19,544 nucleotides of DNA from CAYHPY01 sp964358485 (GTDB lineage: Bacteria > Elusimicrobiota > Elusimicrobia > UBA1565 > UBA9628): positions 1-19,544 of the forward strand of contig CAYHPY010000068.1 of assembly GCA_964358485.1 (NCBI GenBank). The letters are read 5' to 3'. The notes under the pieces were generated by a model. It saw only the letters and a list, made by a program, of their open reading frames with translations. It made no database searches and was not told the DNA's origin. This document shows positions 1-7,671 of this stretch, in pieces. Position 1 is the stretch's first letter. Every line of letters begins with the position of its first letter. Both the position numbers and the translations under genes were made by a program.

Positions 1-3000
1 TCACCGTGAAGAACGCAAACAGGAGTGCGATCGCGGTCAGGGCTTTCTCGCAGCCGGAGAGCAGGGACATGCTCTGGAGCTTCTTGCCCGGGGGCTGGGC
101 CACGATCTCGACGCCGGTTTCCAGGATGTCGTCGGGGTTGGTGAGGACCAGGTCGGCCTCGCCGCCTTCGAAGAGCACGCCGTAGAGGCGGCGGAAATGC
201 TCGCGAACCTCGACGAAGGTCTGGCGGAAATTCTCCCGGGTGGAGGCGTTGATCTTCTGGATCGCGCTGCGCAGGTCGTCCTTGGCGCGGTTCAAATCCT
301 CCAGCTGGCCGGTGAGGAAGGCCTGCCGCGAGGACAGGGCCTCGTATTCCTCGGGGGCGGCCATGTTGATGTTTCCCAGGCTGGAGACCTTCTTGCGCAG
401 GCTCTCCATCCGTTCGGAATCGGCCGCGACGCCGGAGAACTGGGTCCGCGCCTCTTCCTCGGCCAGCTGCCAATCGTCCCAGAGCCGGGTCTTGAGCATG
501 TCGCCCCGGCTGCGCTTGTCCCCGGCGGCCAGCTGATGCCGGGAGAACTCCGCCTGGGCGCTTTCGAGCTCGACCCGCAGGGCCCGGAGCACGTCTTCCT
601 TGGCGGCCACGGCGAACTCCAGCTCCCGCAATTTTTCCTGCAGGGCGTTGTTGCTCCGCTCCGCGTCGGCCAGCTCTCCTTTAAGAACTTCCAACTCCGA
701 GCGGGAACGCTCCTGCTGGGAGAGGGCTTCGGCCTTGCGCGCCTCCAAATCCGCCAGTTCCCCCTGCCGGGTCACGATGAGCGCCTCATGGCGCTCCTTT
801 TCCATGGCCAGGGAATCCACCGAGCCCCGCAGGACTTCGGCCTTGTCCTCGAGCGCCTTGGCCTGGACCGCCTGGCTTTCCGCCGCGGCCTGCCGCCGGG
901 CGCGCTCCTCGCGGGCTTGCGCCACGCGGGCGGCGGCGCCGGTTTCCCGTCCCTTGGCCGCGCGTTCGGCCTCCTCGGCTTCGAGGATGGCCGAGCGGAC
1001 GAGCCGCCGCTCTTCCATCATCAGGGCAAGATCTTCGAGCATGCGCAGACACTCGCCCGTTCCCAGTTCGACGTCCTGGGCGCAGGAGGCCAGCATCCGC
1101 TCCTGGTGGTCCAGGCGGCTGGCCAGTTCCCGCTCCCGGCCCGATTCCTCCTGAACCGCCTCGGCGGCGGCCCGCAGGGCGGCCTGGGCGGCGGAAAGAT
1201 CGGCTTCCACGGCGGCCCGGCCGGCTTCCAACTCGGAGAGCCGCTTGCCCAGCTCCGCCGCGCGGCCCCGCCACTCCCCGACGTCGGCCAGGGAGGGCTT
1301 GGAGGCCTCCCGCTCCGCTCCGCCGGAGACCCAATGATCCCCGAACAAAACCTTTCCGAGGGTGTAGCTCTCCCCGAGCAAAAAGCGCGCCGCGCCCTCG
1401 AATTTCGGCTCCCACTTCAGGCGCCGCAGGAGCGGACCGGCCTCGGCGGGATAGGAGCGCTCGCCCTCCACGCGGGGCAGGGAGCTCAGAACCAGAAAGC
1501 GCGCCCGGCCTTTTCCGGAGGCGGAGAGGTAATCGACCCCGGCCTTGGCGGCGGTGGAGTCCTCGCAGACCACGGCGTAGAGGCGCTCGCCCAAAGCGTC
1601 CTCGAGCTGGGCCTTCACGGAGTCGTCGGTCCCCTGGAACAGGTCGCGGACCGTGCCCACGATCCCCTCGATGCCGGAGGACAGGACGGCGTGCGCGCCG
1701 GTCCAATACGGGTCCAGCGCCCCCTCGGCCTCCAAGGATTCCACCTTGGCCCGGGCCTGGGCCAGATCGGTCCGGACCTGGAGGAGTTCCCCCTCGGACC
1801 GGGTCTTGCGGAGGGCGGCCTCGCTCAGGGCGGCCTCGGCCCGGGCGCCGGCGTCCCGGGCGGCGGCGGCGCGCCCGGCCTGCTCGCCCAAGTCGCGGCG
1901 CAGGTCGGCGCTTTCCCGGGCGGCCGACTCACTGCGCGCGGTGTCCTTGGACAGGCCCCGGAGGGTTTGGGTCAGTGTGGCTTCCTGATGAGTGCGGCGG
2001 CCCTCGAGGGCCCCATGCTCCCGGCGCTTGCCCAGCACCGCGTCCGTGGCGCGCAGGGTCTCGGCGCGGACCGCCTCGGCCGAGCCTTCGGCGGCGGCGA
2101 TGTCGGCCTCGGCGGCGGCCAGGCGCTCTCCGGTTTTCTCCACCGCCTCTCGGGCGGCGGCGGCCTCGGCGTCGGCGGCGGCGGCCTCGGCCCGGGCCTG
2201 GTCGATCCGCGGGTCGATGCCCGTCAGATGGACGCGCGCGGCCTCGAGCTCCTCAAGACAGACCTGCCCGCGGCGGGCCCCTTCGCCGATGGCGTTGGAG
2301 ATCTGCTCGATGCGCTCTTCCAGGCGCCCCATCCGGGCCTTGATCTCGGCCACGGCCTGGTTGCCCGCGATGACCAGGTTCTGCTGGTTGGCGCGCTCAA
2401 GCTGGAAGGCTGAGAGATTGGCCCCTTCGCCGTCGAGCTCGACCTTCTTCTGGCCCACGCGCTCCTCGGCCGGGCGCAGGAGGGTCAGCAGGGCTTCGAG
2501 CTCGCCCCCCAAAGTCGCGATCTGGCCCAGGAGATGGGAGACTTCCAGGCCTTTGAGCTCTTCCTTGTACTTCTGGTAGAGCCGGGCCTTGCGGGCGTCG
2601 GAGTCGAGCTTCTTGACCTGCTCGGTGATCAAGGACAGCGAGTCCTGCAGGCGCCCCATGTCCATGTCCACGCGGTCGAGCTTGCGCAGAGCTTCCTCGC
2701 GCTTGGCGCGGTACTTGGCCACGCCGGCGGCCTCCTCGAACAGGGAGCGCCGGTCCTCGGGCTTGGAGGTGATGATGAAGTCCACGCCGCCTTGGTCGAT
2801 GATGGCGTAGCCGTCCCCGCCCACGCCGGTGTCCAGGAAGAGCTCGCGCACGTCGCGCAGGCGGCACTGGGTCTTGTTGAGGAAATATTCGGATTCGCCG
2901 GAGCGGTAGATGCGGCGGGAGACCACGACCTCGGAGAACTGCACGGGGAGCGAGGAAGAAGCGTTGTCGAAGGTGAGGGTGACCTCGGTCATGCCCAGGG

Positions 3001-3220
3001 CGGGCCGGCGGGAGGTGCCGGCGAAAATGACGTCCACCATGGACCCGGCGCGCAGGGACTTCCAGGACATCTCGCCCAGGCACCAGCGGACCGACTCCAT
3101 GATGTTGGACTTGCCGCAGCCGTTGGGGCCGATGATGCCGGTGATGCCGGGCTGAAGGTCGATCCGGGTCTTGGCCGCGAAGGATTTATACCCGAAGATG
3201 TCGATGCTTTTAAGGTACAT
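1..3220 (-). CDS. smc: Chromosome segregation protein SMC (C-terminus beyond left edge)
   Basis: SMC is the ATPase of the bacterial condensin (SMC-ScpAB) that organises and segregates the chromosome. The minus frame is open from ATG 3220 to base 1, giving 1,073 residues of an expected 1,150-1,200. Residues 1-40 are the typical N-terminus with Walker A GPNGCGKSN at about 31-39. A long coiled coil rich in Ala, Glu and Arg follows. The hinge lies at about 495-660 (GIEGIVGTVRDLF, later GDHWVSGG). A second coiled coil leads to the C-terminal ABC half. The signature is at about 1054-1058 (MSLLSGCEKALTA), with Cys1057 where SMC proteins have Gly. Walker B and the D-loop lie outside the window. The start is set by AGGGGAG five bases upstream. 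A promoter and inverted repeat precede it. Confidence 0.96.
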   Translation of the reverse strand, partial: MYLKSIDIFGYKSFAAKTRIDLQPGITGIIGPNGCGKSNIMESVRWCLGEMSWKSLRAGSMVDVIFAGTSRRPALGMTEVTLTFDNASSSLPVQFSEVVVSRRIYRSGESEYFLNKTQCRLRDVRELFLDTGVGGDGYAIIDQGGVDFIITSKPEDRRSLFEEAAGVAKYRAKREEALRKLDRVDMDMGRLQDSLSLITEQVKKLDSDARKARLYQKYKEELKGLEVSHLLGQIATLGGELEALLTLLRPAEERVGQKKVELDGEGANLSAFQLERANQQNLVIAGNQAVAEIKARMGRLEERIEQISNAIGEGARRGQVCLEELEAARVHLTGIDPRIDQARAEAAAADAEAAAAREAVEKTGERLAAAEADIAAAEGSAEAVRAETLRATDAVLGKRREHGALEGRRTHQEATLTQTLRGLSKDTARSESAARESADLRRDLGEQAGRAAAARDAGARAEAALSEAALRKTRSEGELLQVRTDLAQARAKVESLEAEGALDPYWTGAHAVLSSGIEGIVGTVRDLFQGTDDSVKAQLEDALGERLYAVVCEDSTAAKAGVDYLSASGKGRARFLVLSSLPRVEGERSYPAEAGPLLRRLKWEPKFEGAARFLLGESYTLGKVLFGDHWVSGGAEREASKPSLADVGEWRGRAAELGKRLSELEAGRAAVEADLSAAQAALRAAAEAVQEESGRERELASRLDHQERMLASCAQDVELGTGECLRMLEDLALMMEERRLVRSAILEAEEAERAAKGRETGAAARVAQAREERARRQAAAESQAVQAKALEDKAEVLRGSVDSLAMEKERHEALIVTRQGELADLEARKAEALSQQERSRSELEVLKGELADAERSNNALQEKLRELEFAVAAKEDVLRALRVELESAQAEFSRHQLAAGDKRSRGDMLKTRLWDDWQLAEEEARTQFSGVAADSERMESLRKKVSSLGNINMAAPEEYEALSSRQAFLTGQLEDLNRAKDDLRSAIQKINASTRENFRQTFVEVREHFRRLYGVLFEGGEADLVLTNPDDILETGVEIVAQPPGKKLQSMSLLSGCEKALTAIALLFAFFTV

Positions 3221-3233
3221 TAAGCTCCCCTGG

Positions 3234-3285
3234 CGCTCCGCGGTCCATCAATTATCATCTATTATCTTGATCTATACGCGGAGCG
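3234..3285 (-). promoter_or_regulatory. Inverted repeat with AT-rich tandem 10-mers in the smc leader
   Basis: Two perfect 9-base arms, CGCTCCGCG (3234-3242) and CGCGGAGCG (3277-3285), enclose 34 AT-rich bases. The loop holds two tandem 10-mers differing at one base, ATCAATTATC (3247-3256) and ATCTATTATC (3257-3266). If transcription starts near 3292, both arms are in the smc 5' leader and the second ends about five bases before the AGGGGAG ribosome site. This could be an RNA hairpin that modulates translation or a DNA site for a regulator. The function is inferred only. Confidence 0.4.
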
Positions 3286-3298
3286 TCTAACAGTGGAG

Positions 3299-3327
3299 AT
3301 AATAGCAAACTCTCGTCGAAAACTCAA
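3299..3327 (-). promoter_or_regulatory. Predicted sigma70-type promoter of smc
   Basis: On the minus strand, TTGAGT (3327-3322) and TATTAT (3304-3299) are separated by exactly 17 bases, close to the TTGACA/TATAAT consensus. Transcription would start near 3292 and give a leader of about 72 bases. The -35 box begins just after the stop of the upstream minus gene, so smc probably has its own promoter. Confidence 0.55.
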
Positions 3328-3332
3328 GGATT

Positions 3333-4010
3333 TTAGCGGTGCTTGTTGAGAAAGCGCAGGCTGGCCGCGATCAGCGCCTCGATGCGGGAGAGCATGAAGG
3401 GCGTGATGTCCTCCCCCGGGTTTTCCGGGACCTTGATGACGGCGCAGAAATCCGCCACCCGGACCCGCACCTTGCGCAGGGCGGAGCGCGTCCGCCGTTT
3501 GGGGCGGGGCACCCGCTTCATGATCCGGCTCAGGAGGTCGAAACCCAGGCGGTCGTAATGTTCCATGACCAGTTTTTCCCAGGCGGGACTGCGGTCCTGG
3601 GGCTGAAGGCGCTCCTCGTGGAACGGGTTCCAGGGGCGGACCGATTTAAGAATGGACAGCGCGTTCTTGAGGCGCGCGGGGCTCATATCGTTTTCCGAGA
3701 GGTGGATGGCCGCGTCGGCGAAGTCCCCCGGCGAGAGGAGCCGGTCCAGGCGGGCCTTGATCTCCACGCAGCGGGCCGGATTGATCTTTTCATTGCGCAG
3801 TTCCCGGACCATGCGCGTTCGGACGTGCTCGAGCAGGGCGCTCTTATAGGCGAACAAGGGCGCCTCGATCTCCAGGAGCTTGCGGCGCATGTATTCCCAC
3901 GGGTCCTTTTCGAAATGGAGGACGCTCCCTTGGAACCGGCAGAACTCATGGAGGCGGGCCAGGATGACGTTCTGGTGGGAGGGAGGGGGCTCGGGGGCGG
4001 TCTCGTGCAC
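3333..4010 (-). CDS. Hypothetical protein, 225 aa
   Basis: I do not recognise this protein. The frame continues upstream of 4010, but that part lies antisense to two well-supported small plus-strand genes, so I take GTG 4010 as the start. No Shine-Dalgarno is visible there; TATCCT six bases upstream could give a leaderless transcript. The product is soluble, mixed-charge and probably mostly helical. It has HFEKDPWEYMRRKLLEIEAP near residue 30, Arg/Lys-rich stretches in the middle, and a very basic segment (KRVPRPKRRTRSALRKVRV) in the C-terminal third, which would suit nucleic-acid contact. There is no signal peptide or membrane segment. It ends 112 bases before the smc start on the same strand and could read into smc. 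A start at the internal ATG of MRRKLLEI is possible but less likely. Confidence 0.6.
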   Translation of the reverse strand: MHETAPEPPPSHQNVILARLHEFCRFQGSVLHFEKDPWEYMRRKLLEIEAPLFAYKSALLEHVRTRMVRELRNEKINPARCVEIKARLDRLLSPGDFADAAIHLSENDMSPARLKNALSILKSVRPWNPFHEERLQPQDRSPAWEKLVMEHYDRLGFDLLSRIMKRVPRPKRRTRSALRKVRVRVADFCAVIKVPENPGEDITPFMLSRIEALIAASLRFLNKHR

Positions 4011-4050
4011 GGGGATAGGATAATATTTATCGGCCGGTCGCGCTTGCCCC

Positions 4051-4079
4051 TTGCGCTTGCCGAAAATCCCGGTTATCCT
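4051..4079 (+). promoter_or_regulatory. Predicted promoter of the small Cys-rich gene
   Basis: TTGCGC (4051-4056), 17 bases, then TATCCT (4074-4079). The expected start near 4086 leaves a leader of about 15 bases that contains the GGGAGGA ribosome site. The -35 match is partial. Confidence 0.35.
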
Positions 4080-4100
4080 TGGAATCCGCAGGGAGGAACC

Positions 4101-4241
4101 ATGACTTTGTGCCCCGTGGCGTTGGCCGTCGGTTGCCGGAAATGCCCGCTGGTGAACATGTGCCCCGGCAAGACCGTGATCGGCGACTACAAGCCCGACC
4201 CGCCCGCCGAGCCGCCCAAGCCGGCGGATCCGCCCAAATAG
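4101..4241 (+). CDS. Small four-cysteine protein, 46 aa, possible metal or Fe-S binder
   Basis: A 46-residue protein with a strong ribosome site (GGGAGGA) four bases before the ATG. Cysteines at 4, 12, 15 and 21 give C-x7-C-x2-C-x5-C, and three of the four are followed by Pro or preceded by Gly (CPV, GCRKCP, MCPGK). The spacing suggests one metal site, either zinc or an iron-sulfur cluster. After TVIGDY (25-30) the tail is Pro/Lys/Asp-rich and probably disordered. There is no signal peptide, so it should be cytoplasmic. The next gene starts seven bases after its stop and is probably co-transcribed. Function is unknown. The ribosome site and cysteine pattern argue against a chance frame. Confidence 0.75.
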   Translation: MTLCPVALAVGCRKCPLVNMCPGKTVIGDYKPDPPAEPPKPADPPK

Positions 4242-4248
4242 GACGCCC

Positions 4249-4437
4249 ATGAAGCCCAAGGAGCTGGGCGATTTTGAAAAGGACCTCGCCGAACTCGACG
4301 AGGATCTCGGCCCCCGGGTGATGACCTCCTTCAACGGGAGCGCCTATGTCGAGACGACGGGGCGGCCCAAGATCCTGGTCAAGCTGGCCAAGGACGAATC
4401 CGTCCAGTGCCGGCAGCGCATCCACAACGGCTGGTGA
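4249..4437 (+). CDS. Hypothetical protein, 62 aa
   Basis: A 62-residue acidic protein starting seven bases after the Cys-rich gene, with AGGA about six bases before the ATG. The N-terminal third is Lys/Asp/Glu-rich (KELGDFEKDLAELDEDLG). The rest (TSFNGSAYVETT, PKILVKLAKDE) reads like a small beta-rich domain, with one Cys near the end. I recognise no domain. Tight spacing suggests co-expression with the preceding small gene and a related role. The stop lies just before the extended -10 box of the next gene. Confidence 0.65.
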   Translation: MKPKELGDFEKDLAELDEDLGPRVMTSFNGSAYVETTGRPKILVKLAKDESVQCRQRIHNGW

Positions 4438-4439
4438 AT

Positions 4440-4448
4440 TGGTACTAT
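4440..4448 (+). promoter_or_regulatory. Extended -10 promoter before the EEP-fold gene
   Basis: TGG followed by TACTAT forms an extended -10 (TGnTAnnnT). No good -35 is visible at 17 bases. Transcription would start near 4455, just before the AAGGAG ribosome site (4458-4463). Confidence 0.35.
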
Positions 4449-4468
4449 CGCCGGATTAAGGAGAAGCC

Positions 4469-5293
4469 CTGAGCCAGGCCGCCCCCCTGAAAACTTTGAG
4501 CTGGAACTGCTGCGGGATGCCGGGAACCGGCTTCCGCCTGCGCAAGCCGGCGATCGCCAAGGCGTTGAACGGGCTGAAGGCGGACCTGGTCGCGCTTCAA
4601 GAGGTCTTTTTCGAGCGCGCGGCGGGCGAGCTGGCGGCCGCCTCGGCCCTGCCCCACGCTTTTCATGCCCGCCGCCTGGGGACCGTGGCCGGAGGGTTGG
4701 CCCTGTTTTCGAGGCTGCCCTTGGCCGACGCCGCCTTCATCCCGTTTCGGGTCCAAGGCTCGCCCCTTCGTTTTTCCGCCCTGGCGAGGCTCAACCGCAA
4801 GGGTTTCATCTTCGCGCGCTGGAATCACCCGAAGGTGGGGATCATCGCGACCCACCTTCTGTCCAACTATCAAGAAAGATTCGACTCGGGGCCCTACGCG
4901 GCCTGGCAGGAGCACCAGATCGGCCAACTCGTGGAATTCATCGCGGGCCAGGACCCCGGCCTCCCCCTGCTGGCGGTCGGGGATTTCAATGTCCCTCCCC
5001 GAGCCCCGGCCTACCGAAGGTTCCAAGCGGCGGGGCTGGTGGACGCGATGGCCGGCTGCGAGCGGCCCTCGATGGTTTCCAAGGGGAACCTGGATCTCGG
5101 GTGGCTTGCGCCGAGCCTGCCGGAAAGAATCGACTATGTCTGGTACCGGTTGAAGGACGCGCTTCGCGCCGTCCGCTGCGGCTACGCGTTCGAAGGTGAG
5201 AGGCTCAGCGACCACATGGGCCTTCTCGCCGAATTGGAATTCGCGCCGGGTCCACGCTCCGCTCCGGCCTTGCCCCGCCCGGGCGGCCTGTAA
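4469..5293 (+). CDS. Endonuclease/exonuclease/phosphatase-fold hydrolase, apparent CTG start
   Basis: A metal-dependent phosphodiesterase of the DNase I/sphingomyelinase (EEP) superfamily. All catalytic motifs are present: SWN with Asn13, LQE near 44, a THL histidine near 129, GDFN at 171-174, and SDH with Asp248 and His249. The substrate could be DNA, a phospholipid or a phosphorylated metabolite; the sequence does not decide. An in-frame TAA sits at 4457-4459. The only later starts are CTG 4469, CTG 4487 and TTG 4496. CTG 4469 lies five bases after a perfect AAGGAG, while TTG 4496 would cut the first beta strand and has no ribosome site. So I favour a rare CTG start giving 274 residues. No convincing signal peptide is seen. 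The stop overlaps the -10 region of the next gene. Confidence 0.85.
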   Translation: MSQAAPLKTLSWNCCGMPGTGFRLRKPAIAKALNGLKADLVALQEVFFERAAGELAAASALPHAFHARRLGTVAGGLALFSRLPLADAAFIPFRVQGSPLRFSALARLNRKGFIFARWNHPKVGIIATHLLSNYQERFDSGPYAAWQEHQIGQLVEFIAGQDPGLPLLAVGDFNVPPRAPAYRRFQAAGLVDAMAGCERPSMVSKGNLDLGWLAPSLPERIDYVWYRLKDALRAVRCGYAFEGERLSDHMGLLAELEFAPGPRSAPALPRPGGL

Positions 5294-5299
5294 TACAAT
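5294..5299 (+). promoter_or_regulatory. -10 box seven bases before the phosphoesterase start (leaderless)
   Basis: TACAAT is followed by seven bases and ATG 5307, placing the expected first transcribed base on or next to the A of the start codon. No Shine-Dalgarno lies between. It overlaps the end of the preceding gene, so read-through may also contribute. Confidence 0.45.
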
Positions 5300-5306
5300 C
5301 CCCCTG

Positions 5307-6347
5307 ATGAGAAGATTATCCTGGCTCGGGGCGGCCCTGCTGGTCCCCGCGTTGGCCTGGGCGGGACCTCCGGACGGCGCGCTGCGGCGGCTTTTCGAAG
5401 GGGGCTCCCAAAGCGGCGATCGGCTGGAGGCTTTTCGGGCCGAGGCCCCCGCCGCTCAGGAGGGAAAACCCGTCGTCCCCCCGGACCTGGCCGCGGCCCG
5501 AGAGCGGTGGGGAAACCAAGCCCAGCTTTCCAAGCTCCAAGCCGTCCGGCCCGGGCCCCAGGAGCGGTTCTCCTTCGCCGTCTTGGGGGACGTCGAAACG
5601 GGGCGCTATCCCTGGTCGCGGCTCATGGCCCCCAAGGGAGCCTTCCGGGAACTCATGCGCCAGGCCCACGCCGAGAACCCCGACCTCGTCGTCCAGCTCG
5701 GCGACTTCGTCAGCCACGGCGACGCCAAGAACTACCGCAAATACCTTCAGGTCCTCGAACGGCTCATCCGCCTGCCCTATTTCTCGGTGATCGGAAACCA
5801 CGACCGGCCCCAGCCCAACCAGGACGACGGCGACAAGAGCCTCTACCGGGCCGTTTTCGGCGAAACCGACTTCTTCTTCGACCATGGCGGCTGGCGCTTC
5901 ATCGCCCTGGACAGCTCGGACCGCAAGGTGACGCCGGCCCAGCTCGACTGGCTGGAGTCGGCCCTGGCCGGAGCGCCCCGCTCCATGATCTTCACCCATG
6001 TCCCCCCGCGCTATCTCAAGGGGAAGCTCAAGTCCCCCCCGCGCAAGGGCGTGCAGGCCGAAGGCATCAACTTCAGCGCCTACTTCTCGGAGGGCAGCTC
6101 GGGCTTCGAGGCGCTCGTCACCCGCTACCGCCCGGCCCGCGTCTACATGGGCCACATCCACGCCCTGGCGACGGCCGACCACGCCGGCGTCCGCCACGTC
6201 CTGACGGGCGGCGGCGGCTCCCCGCTCTATCCGCTGCCGCCCTCCTACCCCAAGCGCCGGATCGCCCACTTCATCCTTTCCACCGCCGGGCCTGACGGCG
6301 TGCGCGACTCGGTCCGGGAGATCGACGGCGCGCGCCTGGAACTCTGA
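5307..6347 (+). CDS. Secreted calcineurin-like metallophosphoesterase
   Basis: A 346-aa binuclear-metal phosphoesterase. Residues 1-19 (MRRLSWLGAALLVPALAWA) are a Sec signal peptide, so it acts in the periplasm or outside. The conserved blocks follow in order: LGDVE near 94, LGDFVSHGD near 132, GNHD near 163, THVPPR near 231 and GHIH near 282. These supply the Asp, Asn and His metal ligands of the family. The first block has Asp-Val-Glu where many relatives have Asp-x-His, as in the branch using GD-x-Q/E. The substrate is unknown. ATG 5307 is chosen because it begins the signal peptide and sits seven bases after TACAAT. The frame is open further upstream but that part overlaps the preceding gene. 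It lies between a phosphodiesterase gene and mltA, so may belong to an envelope or scavenging group. Confidence 0.9.
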   Translation: MRRLSWLGAALLVPALAWAGPPDGALRRLFEGGSQSGDRLEAFRAEAPAAQEGKPVVPPDLAAARERWGNQAQLSKLQAVRPGPQERFSFAVLGDVETGRYPWSRLMAPKGAFRELMRQAHAENPDLVVQLGDFVSHGDAKNYRKYLQVLERLIRLPYFSVIGNHDRPQPNQDDGDKSLYRAVFGETDFFFDHGGWRFIALDSSDRKVTPAQLDWLESALAGAPRSMIFTHVPPRYLKGKLKSPPRKGVQAEGINFSAYFSEGSSGFEALVTRYRPARVYMGHIHALATADHAGVRHVLTGGGGSPLYPLPPSYPKRRIAHFILSTAGPDGVRDSVREIDGARLEL

Positions 6348-6356
6348 GGGGAGCCC

Positions 6357-6385
6357 TTGCCGCCCCGCGGCCAAGTTGGTAAAGT
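6357..6385 (+). promoter_or_regulatory. Promoter of mltA, predicted leaderless
   Basis: TTGCCG (6357-6362), 17 bases, then TAAAGT (6380-6385) preceded by TGG as an extended -10. Seven bases separate the -10 box from ATG 6393, and no ribosome site is seen. Confidence 0.5.
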
Positions 6386-6392
6386 CGCGGGG

Positions 6393-7637
6393 ATGAAAAA
6401 TTTTCTCCCCCTGGCCTTGCTCCTGACGAGTTCCTTCTCATGGGCCCAAACGCCGTCCACCGCCGCCCCCTCGGTCCCCTGGACCGGACGCACGGCCCTG
6501 CGCCTGCTTGCGGACTCCGAACTGCCCTCCTTCGAGGACTCCTTCCAAGGGGAGAAAGCCCGGGCGGACTTGATTCGGGCCGCCCGTAAAAGCCTCAAAT
6601 ATCTTGCCGAACAGCCCGACAAAAAGCCCATCCGCCTCGGCGACCGCGATTACGCCCCCGGCGCGCTCTCGGCGTCCCTAGATGAGCTCATCTCTCTGTT
6701 GGAAGCCAAGCTCTCCCCCGAGGCCTTCGCCGGGGAAATCAAAAAGCGCTTCGACGTCTTCATCTCCACCGGCATCGACGCCACCGGCCGGGTGGTCTTC
6801 TCTTCATACTATCAACCCGTCCTCAAAGCCAGCCTCAAGCGCTCCGAGGTCTACCGCCATCCCATCTACAAGCGCCCGCCGGACATGGTGGAGGCCAGCC
6901 TCGAGGACTTCGACAAGAAATGGGTCGGGGACACCCTCATCGCCCGCGTGGACAAGAACAAGCGCCTGGTGCCCTACTTCAACCGGGACGAGATCGACGG
7001 CCACAAGAAGCTGGCCGGACGAGGCCTGGAGATCGCCTGGTTCCAGGAGAAGTTCGACATCCTGGACCTGCACATCCAGGGCTCGGGCATCCTCCGGCTC
7101 CCCAGCGGGAAGGAAGTCCTGGCGGGTTTCGCGGCCACCAACAGCCGCCCCTACAATTCCGTCGGCCTGACCTTGGTCAAGGCCGGAATCTTCACCCGCG
7201 AGGAAATCTCCCACGACAAGCTCCGCCAATATTTCCGGGACCATCCCGAATCCCAGGAATGGGTCATGGCGCAGAATCCCCGCTACACTTTTTTCAAAAT
7301 CTCCCCCCTCCCCAAGGACGGCGAGCCCATGGGCACCATCCAGCAATCCCTAAGCCCCGCCCGTTCCATCGCCATCGACCCCTCCATCATCCCGCTGGGC
7401 GCCCTGGCCTATTTCACCACCACCTCCCCGCAGGCCGACAAGGACGGCCGCCTTTTGGGCCAGTTCCCCAACAGCCGCTTCGCCGTCTGCATGGACACCG
7501 GCGGCGCCATCAAGGGCCCCGGCCGCGTGGACATCTACGCCGGCCACGGCCCCATGGCCGCGACCACGGCCAAGAACCAATGGGCCGATGGGCGGCTCTA
7601 CATCCTGGTCAAGAAGCTCCCGCCGCGCGAGCGGTAA
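6393..7637 (+). CDS. mltA: Membrane-bound lytic murein transglycosylase A
   Basis: MltA cleaves the glycan strands of peptidoglycan and forms 1,6-anhydromuramyl ends during wall turnover. The 414-aa protein has a signal peptide (residues 1-19, ending SFSWA), an MltA domain with DLHIQGSG and YNSVG segments, and the C-terminal 3D domain with DTGGAIKGPGRVD. Asp368 of that motif corresponds to the conserved Asp region of E. coli MltA. The E. coli enzyme is a lipoprotein, but no lipobox cysteine follows the signal here, so this one is probably soluble in the periplasm. The start at 6393 is favoured by the signal peptide and by TAAAGT seven bases upstream. The next gene begins 34 bases after its stop. 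Confidence 0.93.
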   Translation: MKNFLPLALLLTSSFSWAQTPSTAAPSVPWTGRTALRLLADSELPSFEDSFQGEKARADLIRAARKSLKYLAEQPDKKPIRLGDRDYAPGALSASLDELISLLEAKLSPEAFAGEIKKRFDVFISTGIDATGRVVFSSYYQPVLKASLKRSEVYRHPIYKRPPDMVEASLEDFDKKWVGDTLIARVDKNKRLVPYFNRDEIDGHKKLAGRGLEIAWFQEKFDILDLHIQGSGILRLPSGKEVLAGFAATNSRPYNSVGLTLVKAGIFTREEISHDKLRQYFRDHPESQEWVMAQNPRYTFFKISPLPKDGEPMGTIQQSLSPARSIAIDPSIIPLGALAYFTTTSPQADKDGRLLGQFPNSRFAVCMDTGGAIKGPGRVDIYAGHGPMAATTAKNQWADGRLYILVKKLPPRER

Positions 7638-7671
7638 GGCTCGGCCCCGCGGCCTTCCAGTGGAGCGCCTG

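Noticed and set aside
197..2413. A 738-aa plus-strand open frame opposite smc
   Set aside because: It is a Gly/Leu/Pro-rich antisense shadow of a clearly homologous SMC gene in high-GC DNA and shows no domain or ribosome site.
4011..4334. N-terminal extension of the 225-aa minus-strand protein
   Set aside because: It is antisense to the two small plus-strand genes and reads as low-complexity Ser/Arg/Gly sequence.
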